Shown here one piece after another: positions 35,645 through 48,470 of a stretch of 64,000 nucleotides of DNA. Position 1 is the stretch's first letter. Each line of letters begins with the position of its first letter. Both the position numbers and the translations under genes were made by a program. The stretch is taken from assembly GCA_010093485.1 (NCBI GenBank), contig MU001499.1:1689397-1753396 (forward strand). The letters are read 5' to 3'. Origin of the DNA: Karstenula rhodostoma CBS 690.94 (lineage: Eukaryota > Ascomycota > Dothideomycetes > Pleosporales > Didymosphaeriaceae). The notes beneath the pieces are model-generated. The model was not told where the DNA came from. It did no database searches and worked only from the letters and a program-made list of their open reading frames with translations.

Positions 35645-37916
35645 ATGAACGCTGCGAAACTTGAAGTCGATGAGGATACTTGGGCTCTGCTAGAGCTGGA
35701 CAATGGCAACCTTCCAGCGACGGAGCAGATCGACTGGTCTAGCTTCGTTAACCTTGAATACGACCCTAGCATTCCCTTCGCTCCGACTGGATGTTCTCCA
35801 GCAGTAGAAGAATTGGCACCGCCAAAGGCTTCGGATGGCCCCCAGATCCCCAGTCCCAGTCACATCCCACCCAGCATAGAAAATGGATCTGAGTTCGCAA
35901 TGCTTGATTTCCCTTCCATGGAGGAATGGTGGGCCGAGCTGCCAGATGAAGTGCGGTCCGGCGACTGGGTCTCCCCGACCGAGACGGCCACACTATCAGG
36001 ATACACACCGAATTCCGACTCGAATTACTCTGCCTATGCAGATGAGCGTTCCCCAAACCTGCAAGATGAAGGCAACGATGGAAAGAGAAGACGCCGAATG
36101 CCACCTGAGGCCCGGCGCTTACTCACCGGTTGCTTCGAGCGCCACAGAGAAGACCCGTACGTCCCGAAAGAAGAAATCCAGCAGCTCGTATCCGATACGG
36201 GTCTCTCGATCCGGCAAATCCAGATCTTCTTCGCCAACTCCAGGGCGCGGAAACTACCACATCCCGCTCCAGAAGGAAAAGGTGTGGACATCCCCACCCC
36301 TGCAGACCAGCAAGGGCCCATGGAGCGTTTTTTTTCGAGCTCCCCAGAAGACGAGGGTATATCCGAAGATGCCGTGCGCGCAGCAGCAGGCAAGGCGGAT
36401 AGGCCCATCAAACCCGCTCGCTCTAGGAAGGGTAAAGCGTCATCGGTTCGGAGTAGCTCGCAGAGCTCGACGTCCAACTCTTCGGCCGCAAGCATGGACT
36501 CGTTGGATAGTCGCGGCTCTCGTAAGGGCCGCAAGAGACAGCGCGAGCCCTCGCATAATGTGGCCAAGACGATTTTCCGAAAACCTTCAAGCCCCTCGCG
36601 CAAGTACCAATGCACCTTCTGCACGACCGACTTCGAGCAAAAGTACGATTGGAAGCGGCATGAGGAGTCTGTACATTTTCCACAGAAGGAATGGGTCTGC
36701 ATGCCCAATGGGCCCGTCGAAGACTCAAAATGCGTCTTTTGTGATCTTAATAACGTAGATGAGGAGCATCTGACATCGCACAAGAGCATCGCGTGTTCTG
36801 AAGCACCCCGAGAACTGCGGACGTTCCAACGCAAGGACAAGCTCGTTCAGCACATCAAGCAGGTCCATGGTTGCCCGCCGCCCAAAGCGATCAAGAACTG
36901 GTGCAAGCTGATCGAGCGCAAGGTCCTGCTACTGTGTGGGTTCTGCAGTCTCGCATTATCAGACTGGAAAACAAGAGCAGAGTAAGTCGCGTAGCCCTCC
37001 CCCTCCCCCTCCAACCCATCCTCTCCTCCACATCTTGCTGACCCCCCACAGCCACATATCCACCCACTTCACCGCGGGCGTCGAAATGACCCTCTGGCTC
37101 CCCGAACTACTCGGCGGCATCTGGCCCGACGACGCCCTCACGCAGAACTTCATCAAAGACAAATTCTCCGCCACCGCCCACCCCGCCGGCCCCGTCCCCT
37201 GCGACGCCTGCCCAGCGCGCTTCCCCAACCTGCGGAACCTCACCCTCCACCGCCGCCAGGTCCACGCCATCTACCACCCCACAGACTCAAAAGTCGTCAT
37301 GGCAAAGCCGGGCGCAGGTCATCACTCTCAACGCCTCATCAGTCTCGCGCAGCAGACGTCCCGCATCCAGGTCGCGCGGCTCGACGGTCCCGCGGGGGGT
37401 GCTGCACCGCCGGATATAGTCCCCCCTGGCGCGCCCCTCGAGCGGGCGGACTACAAGGCGGTGTTTTCAAAAGGGACTGCCCCCGCAGCCACAAGACCGC
37501 CGATCAACCGCCCGCTCAACGCCCCCGAACACCGCGGCTTCGCGTCCGCGCCGCACCCAGCATGGAAACCCGTGCTGAACAATTGCGCCGTTGCGGGTCC
37601 GCGAGCAGTGCCGAACCCGCTCACCCACCACCCCACGCGGGGTCCAGCATCCGTGCCGAGTACACTGCGGCCCAGCAACCTCGGGCGCACGGCGTTGTCG
37701 CACGCTGAGGCGGTGAGCCAGGCAGCTACGTCTCAGGGGCTGGGGGGAAGACGGGACGGCCCGCCTGTAGACGCGATACGCAGTATCCTGACGCAGAACC
37801 GGGAGGGCGTGGGAGGGGTGGGTGTGCCGGCGCAGGGGATGTTGCATTCGCTGGAGCAGTTCGGGACGGAGGGGGAGGCGTGGCCGCGGCCGCGGCCGCG
37901 GCCGCGTCCTGCGTGA
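35645..37916 (+). CDS. homeodomain plus C2H2 zinc-finger transcription factor
   Basis: Nuclear DNA-binding regulator. Exons 35,645-36,981 and 37,052-37,916 are joined through a 70-bp GTAAGT...CCACAG intron to 733 aa. The homeodomain is at about residues 147-206 (RRRMPPEARRLLTGCF ... IRQIQIFFANSRARK); it keeps Asn198 and Arg200 of helix 3, but the usual WF is FF (195-196). A C2H2 finger follows at 323-344 (CTFC ... HEESVH). Then come a CVFC-containing finger-like segment, a KLVQHIKQVHG segment and, in exon 2, CDACPARFPNLRNLTLHRRQVH. The homeodomain and C2H2 pairing is a known ascomycete architecture; targets are unknown. The protein ends in a PRPRPRPRPA tail encoded by a GC-rich hexanucleotide repeat. 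A Ser-rich basic linker (254-305) separates the domains. Confidence 0.9.
37881..37911 (+). repeat. GC-rich hexanucleotide repeat in coding sequence
   Basis: Tandem CGGCCG/CGCGGC units that encode the Pro-Arg repeats at the C-terminus of the homeodomain protein. The repeat is likely to vary in length between strains. Confidence 0.85.
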
Positions 37917-38642
37917 AAGGGGGGCGTGGCATGGAGAGCCGTACGCAACATTCATTACACTCGTAGCTCGTAAGGTGGACTGCGGCCGTAGACGGACCCT
38001 ACCCCAACACGCGAATCGACTTGACGGGGGGTTTTGCTTCGTGGAACATCCAGCGGAGATGGTCTACTTCAGAAAAACGTTTCATTGCCGTGTAGATGTG
38101 GCGCGTGAGGGTGGCACAACTAGGTGGTCTGACTGGAAAGTATACAGAGGAGAGCGACGATTAGCCATATCAGCGCCTCGGCGTAGGGATGGTGCATACA
38201 CCATAGTAAACCCGCGTACATACCCGCCAAGAATCATACATAGAAACACAAAGCCCAGCTCACAGCCAAACATCTCAACCCTTGCCTCCTCACACTCTCC
38301 AATGTCAGGCGCGTACACCAGTAGTTATCTCAGGAGGCGGCAGTAGGAAACATGAAAGGCCGAATGCCGTCTTGTTTGTTTGTTTGCACATTATAGGACT
38401 GAATTGCATAGGTCTAGCAACACCTCTGAGCTCCGTGCCCAGAGCCCGGGCTGCATTCAACGTTGGGCCCAAGTGAGTATTCCATCCGCCCACCGCATCC
38501 CCTTCATATACGTCATCTCATCAGCACGCTCACCAAATCATTCAAGTCAGCCCAATCAAGTCGAGAGCCCTCCTCTCTTTCTCTTCCGTCCTTTATAATA
38601 CTTTCCGTCTACTGCACAACCTAGTCGCGAGTCAGCCGGCGC
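37917..38642. other. convergent intergenic interval
   Basis: 726 bp between the 3' ends of the homeodomain gene and the Sec24 gene, so two 3' untranslated regions meet here. No further gene is recognised. Confidence 0.6.
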
Positions 38643-41600
38643 TCAATCAGGCCACGTCGAGAGGATGAGGGGCACATCCTCGTGGGCGGAACGTACCTTC
38701 TCGCGGAGCATGCCGAGCCACTGCTGCAGACTGACGCCCTGGTCTGCACGGTCCTCGACGAGCAGCGTCTGCGCCCACAACTTCAGCGTCGGCTCGCCGC
38801 TTTCCCGGACCACGTAGAGCGTGGGGACGGTGATGCTACCCACGCCCTTTGCCTTGTGGTCGCGTGCCTTCTCAAGGACGGCGTGGATGCGCTGGCTGAA
38901 GTCGTTGTCGAGAAGGGGTAGGGTAGTTTTGCCTATACTTGGTGTTAGCACAATTCTGCAAGAGGCGCGGAAACCCTATATGGTATACATACCCTGCTTG
39001 ATCAACGATTGGTCCTCAATACCGAAAACGTCCATCAACAGCGCCGGTACTGCGTCTCGTCCGACCCACAAGAATTGGTTGACACCATCGTCGAGCAGGT
39101 AGAGACCGTAGGGTACAATGCGCTCGGAAGAGAGATTGAGTAATGGCGGCATGACAATATTGCCGGTCTGGGGGTCTGGTACACCTGCATCATCGGGCAT
39201 GTCATGGAGGGAGTGGAATGCTGGGTATATGTATCGTAGTAGCAGGGCGGTAGGTAGCGTGGAAAGGAGGCAGAGGGCAGCAGCGCGTAGGTCAGATGGT
39301 ATGAGGGCACTCTTCCTCAAGCCAACGTTCTTGATCAGACCAAGGAACAACACAGGCAAAGCACGCAGGTTACCAGGCAGTGCTAGGAATTGTTAGCAAA
39401 GGGAGATAAGTAGACACTGAATTAAACTTACTAAGCCCTCCTGTGCCTCCTCCGATGTTTGACTTGTAAGTCTGCAAGATTTCGATGACCTTTGATTGAA
39501 GAGCATCCCGAGCGGCATCGAGTCCGCTGGACAGGGCTCGCTCAACAGCCTTGTGGCTGAAGTAAGTTGTAATAGCTTGCGCGTCGGCTCCGGCGTATAC
39601 GCTTGCGATGTTGTCGGTCGTGGGAAGTCCAAGGGTCATCACACGAATCCGTCTTGAGCCATTGCAGCTTGTGTGGAGCACAGCAGCTTGCAAGAAGACT
39701 TGCGGCCGAGTAAGGGTCTCGTCGATTGCAACTTCGACGTTGTATTGCTGATCCCTAGGGAATGACGGGAAAGCGCAAAGGTCGGAGGAGCGGTTGAAGA
39801 AGTTGCCGTAGAAAGCAGACATACGAAGGCCGGTACTGGCGCGGACACGAAGAACTGCCTCCAGCCCAATTTCGGAGCTTAGGTAGTTTGTGAACTCCTG
39901 TGCGAGCTTAATCGCGTCCTCTTGTCTCGCCGCATTCCATCCGGGATAGAAATAGGTTTGTCCTCCGGTGTATCGCGGGAGGTTGCTGAGCGAAGCGACA
40001 TCCTGGTAGTTACTGGAGAAAAGGAACATGTCGATCGAGACCTGGTTCTTGCTACACTCAACGGCAAAACTCTTGTAGAAGGAGTTCTGCGTTTGCAACA
40101 AACTGCCTTCCTTGCTCGTTCCCAGGATATCCTTGCGCTCCCTATTCTCGAGCTTTCCAAATCCAGCATTAGGCAGCGAAGAAGAAAGAACGGTAATCTT
40201 GGCACCAATAGCCGCTGTCATTCGGTGACCAGCACGGAGAGCTGAGCCCATGGCGGATCCTGTTTGGAGGTTGTCCTGGAACATGTTCGGAAGCTTCTCG
40301 AGGAAGGTCTGCACGTTCTGCATCGATTCGGAAAGGGTTACAAGGAGGTTATCGGGAGTTGGTAGGAAAGGTTCGTCCAGATCAGAGATGACCAACATGG
40401 AGGGGTCGTTGTTCTCGCTACCATCGCGAGGGATTGAGAAATAGTATAAACTTGTGTCGAAACCAATAAATCCCACCCTCGTCCTGCCGTCTGCGTTGGG
40501 TATCCGCGGAAGAGCCTCCGCGATAATCTTGGAAACGGTTGCGCAAAGTCCATTCACCAGCGACGGTTGTCCCACCTCAATCAGGAACAGATATACTAAC
40601 GGCTGAGGTGGTCGGACCATGTATTCTTGAGGCGCCACAAATTCGACGACGCCGTAGTTGAGCTCGCTTCGTTGCCAGCGGTCGACGCTCTTCTGCTGAG
40701 CCGCATCCCAATCGAACGCTTGCGGGACGTCGTTAGTCAGATTGCACATGTTACAACGCCAGCGGTGGCCGTGATCTAAAGTTATCGAGTCAGCAAAAGC
40801 CAGAAAGTTGGAAGATGGTACCAGTGGGTGCGCTCGTCCTAGCCAGGCCACAAGAATGTTTTCTTGCGTTCAACGGACACGCCCACTTTTTACCCGGTGG
40901 TTTCGTACCGAGGAAGGTCACATATGGGTTGATGTACGCCCTACATCTCCGACAACGCGATATGACCTGGGTTTCTGTTAATCATCCTCCTTCTCCTGCT
41001 GGCTCAGTTTCGAGGCAGATCTCCTACCTGGTCGTCAATAACGGGGATGGGCGCCTCATCTTCGTGGAGAGACGTGTACGGCTGCACAATCAGAGAGAAA
41101 GGCAGCTTCGACTTCTTCAGGAGGCTGTGGGTAGTTGGTACGCTTGCGAGCGTCGAGCGAATGTACGGCGCGGGGCAGTTGGCGTGCGGCGAAGGAGTCG
41201 CGGCGAGGTTCGCAGGAAGGGCGATAGGAGGCGGCGGAGCATCGATCTCAACTGCTTGGACGGGCGCTGCAATCATCTTAGCAACAGCGCAGCAGGTGTG
41301 ACCGGAGGAACGAGCTACCTGCGATCAAGTCTGAGGGTAGAAGCTGGGCCTGGGCTACGGGCTGCTGAGCTTGTGGCGGTAATTGCTGCGGCTGTCCTCC
41401 CAGACTCATCGACTGGAACTGCTGGCCCAGCGCGTTCGGGTCCTGATGCTGGGGAGCGACGGGGTAGCCCTGGGGCGGTGCGCCATACTGAGGCACTGGC
41501 GCGTTGGTTGTTGCCGGAAAGCCATATTGTGCCTGGAAGTCTTGCTGAGGAGGAACTATGCCAGCCGGTGCACCTCCCAAGGCCGCGTTCCCGCCCATGC

Positions 41601-41643
41601 TGTAGGCGGGGTCTTGGACATAGCGGTTCTTTTTGGGGGCCAT
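38643..41643 (-). CDS. SEC24: COPII coat subunit Sec24
   Basis: Cargo-selecting subunit of the Sec23/Sec24 inner COPII coat that forms ER-to-Golgi vesicles. Six exons: 41,643-41,319, 41,266-41,028, 40,966-40,909, 40,775-39,432, 39,382-38,993 and 38,932-38,643, joining to 881 aa. Order of parts: a Gln/Pro-rich N-terminus ([18 protein letters not shown]); the YIRSTL...[14 protein letters not shown] segment; a zinc finger with Cys193/196 and Cys215/218; a trunk domain ([11 protein letters not shown] ... [10 protein letters not shown]); the beta-sandwich ([31 protein letters not shown]); a helical domain; and a gelsolin-like domain ([27 protein letters not shown]). The zinc finger is split by a 133-bp intron after the 58-bp third exon. 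Length and domain order are complete. Confidence 0.95.
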
Positions 41644-42087
41644 TGCGATCTCGGCGACCAGCGAGTGCGCAGTGTCGGGGTGAAGATGAGAGAACGGCGG
41701 GTTTCGGGCGGGGGTGTGAATTTCGAAGTGTGAGGGTAGACATGAGCTCCATGTGTCTTCTCCAGAGCACACCGCGCTAATCGCCCCGCTACGCCCGTGC
41801 GTTCGCCCCATTTATAGGCCCAACCCACCTCTACTTCTACTTCCACAGTTCCAAGTGTCCACACGTCCAGGCAACCTCCGTCACGAGCTTCACGATCAAT
41901 CACGCAGGAACAAGTGTCCTTGTAGAAGCGACCTCAAGGCATCCATTATTGGCTCCAAGGGCCGGCCATTAGTCCTATACGAAAATCTTAGTCCAACATA
42001 CGCGTCGTAACAGTCATTACACCCTAGCACTTGCTCATCGAAACACCGAGAATCGCCACAGATTAGCTTCCAATTCGAGTACCTTTT
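41644..42087. other. intergenic interval upstream of Sec24
   Basis: 444 bp between the Sec24 start and the end of the Pil1-type gene, both on the minus strand. It probably carries the Sec24 promoter. A stretch of CTACTTCTACTTCC near 41,830 is the only low-complexity feature. Confidence 0.5.
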
Positions 42088-43259
42088 CTAGATGACACCG
42101 GCCTGGGCCATCTCCCGCCGCTCGGCCTCGGTGTACTGCGGCTGCACCTCACCACCTTCACGGGATCCCACCGAACCGACACTAGCGGCACGTCGATCAC
42201 CACTGTGACTCCTGCTGCGAACAGTCCTTTCCCTGTATGCCGAGTGGTCGACCTCTTGTCCTATTTCGCTGCCGTAGGCAGGCTCAGCACCGGGCATCGC
42301 GCCGACTCCTAGGGTTCCAGCAGTGGAGTGGATTGGCTCGAGGTTTGGTTGCCAGTTGCGCAGCTCATCTTCGGCGTCGTTGAGGATCTGACGAGCATGC
42401 TCGCCGTTCGGGAATTCCGGGTGCGTGTCACCTGGGACGATCGGCGTGTCGTCAAGGAGATTGAGAATGCGCCGAGCCTGCTTGGCCAAGATGATTTGTT
42501 TCTCAGCGCGCTCAATTGTTGCCGCGAAATGGATGTCGTACGCTTCCTTGAACTTTTGACGAGTCTACACTGATCAGAACCGAGCTCAGTTATATACCAT
42601 GAAGATCTTACAATGTTCGTCAGTTGTGCCTCCGCAACCAAGCTCTGAGCCTCGGCGCGGACCAGCTCCTGCTCAAGCTGGACAATCTTAGTGCTCTGCG
42701 GCTCTTTGTACTTGAGCTTAGCGATCTCATCCGACACCTTCGCCTTGTGGTCACGGCTTGGCTGAACCGAGCTTTCCGTATTCCGGATCTGCTTCAGGAC
42801 ACCCCTGTACTCCTCCAGCGACTGTGCGTACGAGTCCTCTTGCTCTGCGATTTCTGCCATCAAGACTCCCAGCTTGTCGGACACCTCGGAGATGCCATCG
42901 TCGTTGGTAGCCTCGCCCCACTCGGAGAGCTGCTGGGCGATGGCGACGCGCTCGCGCCCGGCCGACTCATAGGCGCCAATAGCATGGTTCTCCGTCTTTA
43001 TGAGCTTGTACAGTTTCTTCGACAAGTCCGGTTGTTGTATGCCGCGGAGCGATGCCATAGTAAACCGGTGCTTCGGTGTCGTCTTCTCCCCACTGCTTGA
43101 CCCATCCTTCTTGGAACGGATAGACAAGGATCGATTCCTGACGCGCGCAGATATGTTACTAAAAGAACGAGCGCGGCTCAGAGAGCGCGGCGGAGAGCTC
43201 GAATAGGCCGGAGGTGGCGGCGGAGGCGGAGGGTTTGAGGGGTATGCATAGATAGCCAT
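42088..43259 (-). CDS. eisosome core protein, Pil1/Lsp1 family
   Basis: BAR-domain protein that assembles on the inner face of the plasma membrane to form eisosome furrows. Exons 43,259-42,612 and 42,564-42,088, with a 47-bp GTAAGA...GTGTAG intron, give 374 aa. After a Pro- and Ser/Arg-rich N-terminus, the conserved core starts at LRGIQQPDLSKKLYKLIKTE, followed by GRERVAIAQQLSEWGEA, DKLGVLMAEIAEQED, RNTESSVQPSRDHKAK, KLKYKEPQS and LEQELVRAEAQSLVAEAQLTN; exon 2 continues TRQKFKEAYDIHFAATIERAE and LLDDTPIVPGD. The tail is rich in Ser and Arg. Pil1 proteins are regulated by phosphorylation in their termini. The N-terminal start is the least certain part; an in-frame ATG lies 32 codons upstream and another just before LRGIQQ. 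Confidence 0.9.
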
Positions 43260-45924
43260 CGTGTAATGTGATGCCGGCAATTGTGAAGTTGTGATAAGAT
43301 GGACGGAAGAACAGGAAATGCCGTGAACCAAATGCGCAAGCTGCAAGGAAAACAAAGGAAGACCAGCTTACATTCTGAATGTACCTGAGGCAGGCTTCGT
43401 TGTTATATCGCGCTCTAATCACAGCTATTGTTAGCCCGGGCCTGATGTGCGGGATGCGGCGCTTGGGAAGTCGCACGGTCTCACGGGCGGCTACGCAGAT
43501 TGCAGACGAGTGGTCGCTTGGTTTGCGTCGATTACTTCCCCGGAATGTTGAAACAGTTGGCGCGCAGCTTTTGGAAAGTGGAGCGGACGATGAACTTGGT
43601 TGAGGTTTGGGGGGCATAAGCTGCAAGCAGTGGTTCAGCGAAGCGCCCGCCGACGTCATGGCAAGCCACGCGCTTGGAAAGGAAGGAAGCCACGCTTAGT
43701 TAGCAACACCAAGTCGCGACTGCTTATCCAGACTGCGTACAGGTAGGAGGCTTTGAAGCCCTCGACTCTTGCACCTACATCTGGCCATACGGCATGCATT
43801 GACTATCGGTGCGATACCCAACAGTGCATGCTACGTCTACGTGCGGACGGCACTGTATTGAGCCATGACTTCGAAGGCTACTGCGATCCGACGGTCATGT
43901 CGCGTGGTGAGAGTACAGGCATTCAGCACGGAAAACGTGTACGGTGGGATGGCAATCGCGCTGCGAACTCTCTTGCTCACCCTGCGCCTTGACCGAGTCC
44001 AGGATCGCCATTACGTATCGATGGGGACGCCCCTCTATTCACAGAGCTTTGAGGACCAAGACCGCAGGTTCCAAGGACGATTCAGCGTCGCCAACAGGAC
44101 GTGTTTGATTATTCTCGGGGTATATGCGAAGTGCGTGCTATCGTACGGATGGTGGCTTCGAGGGCGATTTTCGGCGACCTCTGTGAACGGCGCGAAGACT
44201 TCTTACTGACGGACGCAGGGTGTCTGGACTCCTATACATATCAATCAGATGCAGATCGTCGCCAGCCTCACCGCTCCAAATTTCCGTTGCTGTTGCCGAT
44301 GCAGATCAGATCACATATACAGTAGGAAACCGGCTGTCCCTAGCGCTGTTATCGAACTGTGCTCGCAGGAATTGTGGACCCCGAGGCAGTGCTCGGACAG
44401 CACGCAACAGCTCCGCGGCGCCTGTTCAACCTTCCAACACGGGAACCGCAACGCCATAGTGTCATGTAGACGCTCGAGGACAGCAACGTACCACGGCCAC
44501 GCCATCTCGTGGGATACGTTGTCGTACAAGTTCGCAACCCACATGTCAAATGTGATTTCTTATCGTTTTAACTCACTCCGCTCTACCTGGTAACCTCAAG
44601 GCAGGTGGGACGATCACCGTTAAACGGGCGGCTCTTCCGTCGTCCAGGATTGCTCTCGTCATTCCTGGCTCGCCAACCGCAATCCTGGTTTATCGATATT
44701 GCATCAACACCCAGCAACACTGCCACGTTGTATAACGTGTTGGAAAGAAGGCTAGGCCGAGCGTTCTAAAGGTGCTAAACTTACCGAGAAGCTGGAGTTC
44801 CTGCGTACGCGTCCCTTTGTCACACTGTGCAAGGCGTGTAAACATCGCACAGCACGCTTGGCAGTCGGAGGAAATTCTAGATATCTTGACATACAAGGGC
44901 TACCCTAGTCGCGCCAATCACAGCATGCAATGGCTGCTTATGCTGCACCACCGCCGTACCTTGGCAGCTCGACCATCGGGGACTCTGCAATTACTAACAT
45001 CAGGGCATCTAGGTTACCATGCTTCCATAATCCCTCATGCTTGTTCTAGGACCAACATACTCCACACAACTCCTTATCCTTTTGCCGAGCCGGGTGGCCG
45101 CGCCCATTTCCGGTTCATGCTCCTGTGCGCTCGCGCAGGAACAAGCCTGATCTACTGGATTGAGTGTCCTGAGTACCGCCAAAGTCAAACGAGCTTTGGA
45201 ATCCACAGATGTTCTCGTCTCTCTGGATCGCAAACCCACCAGATCGTGACTGATGGCGCCATTATTTTCTTGGTCTGACAATGGTGTCATTCAATGCTGG
45301 GTCGCAGTCCTTGCCAGATCATTTGCTGGCAAGAATCATCAATGCAATCACTATATCTCACATTCATCAGAGCCTACTTGAAACAAGACGGATTTGTTTC
45401 GTTGGACATCTTCACGTTCTGCATGCCTCCTATGGTTGGTGAGAGGTTCCAGTGCTCTGGAGGTATTATTCTACAGATATTGAGTCTAAGCTCTCGGGTA
45501 GCTGTCGTGACCCGTGCCGCATTCACTGCTTAGCACTCACTTGGCATCACCGTTGGATCCTTGTAACCGGAACGCTAGCCCTCTTGTAGTGGGGCCAATG
45601 ACGCCGTACTGGTCTGATCACACCTTTCTAGCAGGTGCTGAGAAAGATAATCCACATATCCCAGCAAAAGAACCAATCGCGTTTTGATTATACGACTGCT
45701 GGTTGCGATTTCTGTATCCGGTCTGTATCCTTTGTTCCTGGCGGTCTGTAATTTACCGATCTTGACCCTCTCATTCAAACCAGGGAATGGGACTACCTCA
45801 TTGGGCAAGTGACAACGGGACGACTGACGGGGGAGCACCCGGTAGGAATGGTCGGTCAAGAAGATTTAAAAGGTCACCTCTCCCGTCTACAGGTCGCTAG
45901 GTTCGTTCGTCAGTCAGCTTCAAC
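43260..45924. other. long intergenic interval
   Basis: About 2.7 kb between the divergent Pil1-type and catalase genes, so it contains both promoters. Open frames on both strands (for example a minus-strand frame at 43,262-43,659 and plus-strand frames near 43,865-44,209 and 44,772-45,278) overlap one another and resemble no family I know. I see no tRNA, repeat or transposon in it. Confidence 0.6.
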
Positions 45925-48470
45925 ATGGTGGCTTCTCGAATCCTAGCGGCTTTCGCCGCCTACAGCGGCCTCAGTCAGGCAATGTGCCCTTACATGGAGA
46001 GCGATGCCCGTGACCTTCCAGCACATCATCCTCCTGTCCGGCGAGACGAATCGGCTCCAATTGCTGCTCGCAGGGATGAGTTCATGGCACAGTTTGAGCT
46101 CAGCGACAGCGAAGGAGACTACATGACCAGCGACGTTGGTGGGCCGTTCGAAGATCAGAACAGCTTGAAGGCAGGAGAAACAGGACCAACGCTGCTTGAA
46201 GATTTTATCTTCCGTCAAAAGGTAAGACCTTGTCCAGCTTCTGAAGCTGAAACAAAGCTAAAGGGGTTAGATTACACACTTCGACCACGAACGGGTTCCC
46301 GAAAGAGCGGTTCACGCTAGGGGTGCAGGAGCACATGGAGTATTTCAATCCTATGGTGATTGGTCAAACATCACGGACGCGTCTTTCTTGAAATCGGGCG
46401 GTAAAGAAACCGATGTGTTCATCCGATTCTCTACTGTAGCTGGTAGCCGCGGATCGGCTGATACCGTTCGCGATGTCCATGGCTTTGCAGTCAGATTTTA
46501 CACCGATGAAGGCAATTATGGTAAGTCCAGATTTTCTGCCGTCTCGAGGAGAAATTATATGATATCGACATTTCGGTTTTCCCATTCCATTGGTTTTCGA
46601 ATCTATCGGAGGCTTGATACCATGTGATCCAACAGTCTGAGCGGTGCGATTGTTTTAGCCGCACTGCTAACGCGCCACACAGACATCGTGGGCAACAATA
46701 TTCCGGTCTTCTTTATTCAAGATGCCATCAAGTTCCCAGATCTCATTCACGCTGTGAAGCCAAACCCAGATCGCGAAATCCCTCAAGCTGCGACCGCCCA
46801 CGACACAGCATGGGATTTCTTCAGCCAACAGCCGAGTGCCCTTCACACCCTCTTCTGGGCCATGAGTGGTCACGGAACTGTTCGCTCGTATCGTCACATG
46901 GATGGATGGGGCGTCCACACCTTCCGTTTCGTCACTGGTGACGGTAAGACAAAGCTTGTCAAGTTCCGCTTCCAGACACTTCAGGGCAAAGCATCGCTGC
47001 TTTGGGAAGAAGCGCAGGCGACGGCGGGTAAGAACGCCGACTATCATCGCCAGGACTTGTGGGATAGCATCGAAAGCGGATCGTATCCGGAGTGGGAGTT
47101 CCAAGCCCAGATCATGGATGAGGAGGATCAACTGAGATTTGGCTTTGATCTTCTTGACCCGACTAAGATCGTGCCGGAAGAGCTTGTGCCGTTTACACCT
47201 TTGGGCAAGCTTACGCTAAACCGTAATCCGTCAAACTACTTTGCGGAGACGGAGCAAATTGTGGGTGCTGATTCAGATTTCAATCTTGCATGTATTGACT
47301 TTGCTAGATGTTCCAACCCGGCCACATTGTGCGAGGAATCGACTTCACAGACGACCCACTTCTCCAGGGTCGCATCTTCTCATATCTCGACACCCAGCTC
47401 AACCGTCACGGCGGCCCCAACTTTGAGCAGATCCCGATCAACCGACCGCGAGTTCCTATTCACAACAATAACCGTGATGGCGCTGGTAAGGTCCTTGCTC
47501 CCCGTTCTCTCCTATAGAGCTAACCCTCGCAGCGCAAATGTTCATACCGCTTAACACAGCCGCCTACTCCCCCAACACCTTGAATTCAGGCGCACCCAAG
47601 CAAGCCAACCAAACCGCTGGAAGAGGCTTCTTCACCGCACCCAACCGATCACCAAAGGGCAAACTCCTCCGCGCAGTGTCCTCCACCTTCGCAGACGTCT
47701 GGTCGCAGCCGCGCCTCTTCTTCAACTCCCTCCTCCCCGTCGAGCAGCAGTTCATCATCAACGCCGTCCGCTTCGAGACCTCCCAACTCAAGAGCGACGT
47801 CGTCAAGTCCAACGTCCTCATCCAGCTCAACCGCATCAGCCACGACGTCGCCGTGCGTGTGGCCTCCGCCCTCGGCATGACCGCACCCGAAGCCGACGAC
47901 ACGTACTACCACTCCAACACCACGACGGGCGTGTCCGTGGCCAAGGGCGGCCTCCTCAAGCTCGACGGCCTCAAGGTCGGCTACCTGACGTCTGCCTCGG
48001 CACCAGGCAACTCCAGCGCCAGCGCGCTCAAGGCCGCGCTCAAGGCCGCAAACGTCACCCTCGTTGTTGTAGCCGAGAAACTCGGCGCCGGCATCGACCA
48101 GACGTACTCGGCGAGCGACGCCTCGCAGTTCGACGCCCTCGTCGTCGCCGACGCCACCGACGCGCTCTTCGCCGCACCCACCAACCTCGCCAATTCAAAC
48201 GCCACGTCCTCCGCCGCTGGACGCAACGCCACGGCCTCGTCCTTCGCGACGCTGTATCCCGCCGGCCGTCCGCTGCAGATACTGCAGGATGGATACAAGT
48301 GGGGGAAGCCGATTGCGGCTGTGGGCTCCGAGTCTGCGGCTTTTACCGCGGCGGGGATTGAGACGGGAACGCCGGGTGTGTATGCTGGGGATGTTGGGGT
48401 GTTGGGGGAGAAGTTGACAGAGGGGCTGAAGACGTTTAAGTTTTTGGATAGGTTTCCGCTGGATCAATAG
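45925..48470 (+). CDS. secreted large-subunit catalase (CatB/Cat-3 type)
   Basis: Haem enzyme that dismutates hydrogen peroxide, here with a secretion signal ([19 protein letters not shown]) and dibasic sites (VRRDE, ARRDE) suggesting propeptide removal. Exons: 45,925-46,221, 46,271-46,520, 46,683-47,260, 47,308-47,485 and 47,533-48,470; 746 aa, typical of the large-subunit group. Catalytic His is about residue 114 ([11 protein letters not shown]); the [26 protein letters not shown] signature follows; the catalytic Asn is in VGNNIPVFF (about 186-192); the haem-ligand Tyr is about 401 ([14 protein letters not shown]). A C-terminal flavodoxin-like domain runs from about 585 ([11 protein letters not shown] ... 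[11 protein letters not shown]). Several N-x-S/T sites are present. Such enzymes protect hyphae from external peroxide. Confidence 0.95.

Noticed and set aside
40815..41780. 321-codon plus-strand frame
   Set aside because: Antisense to Sec24 exons and introns, which are supported by strong family similarity.
43159..43659. 166-codon minus-strand frame overlapping the start of the Pil1-type gene
   Set aside because: Its 3' part overlaps the Pil1 coding exon in another frame and its 5' part has no recognised motif; kept only as an unexplained frame.
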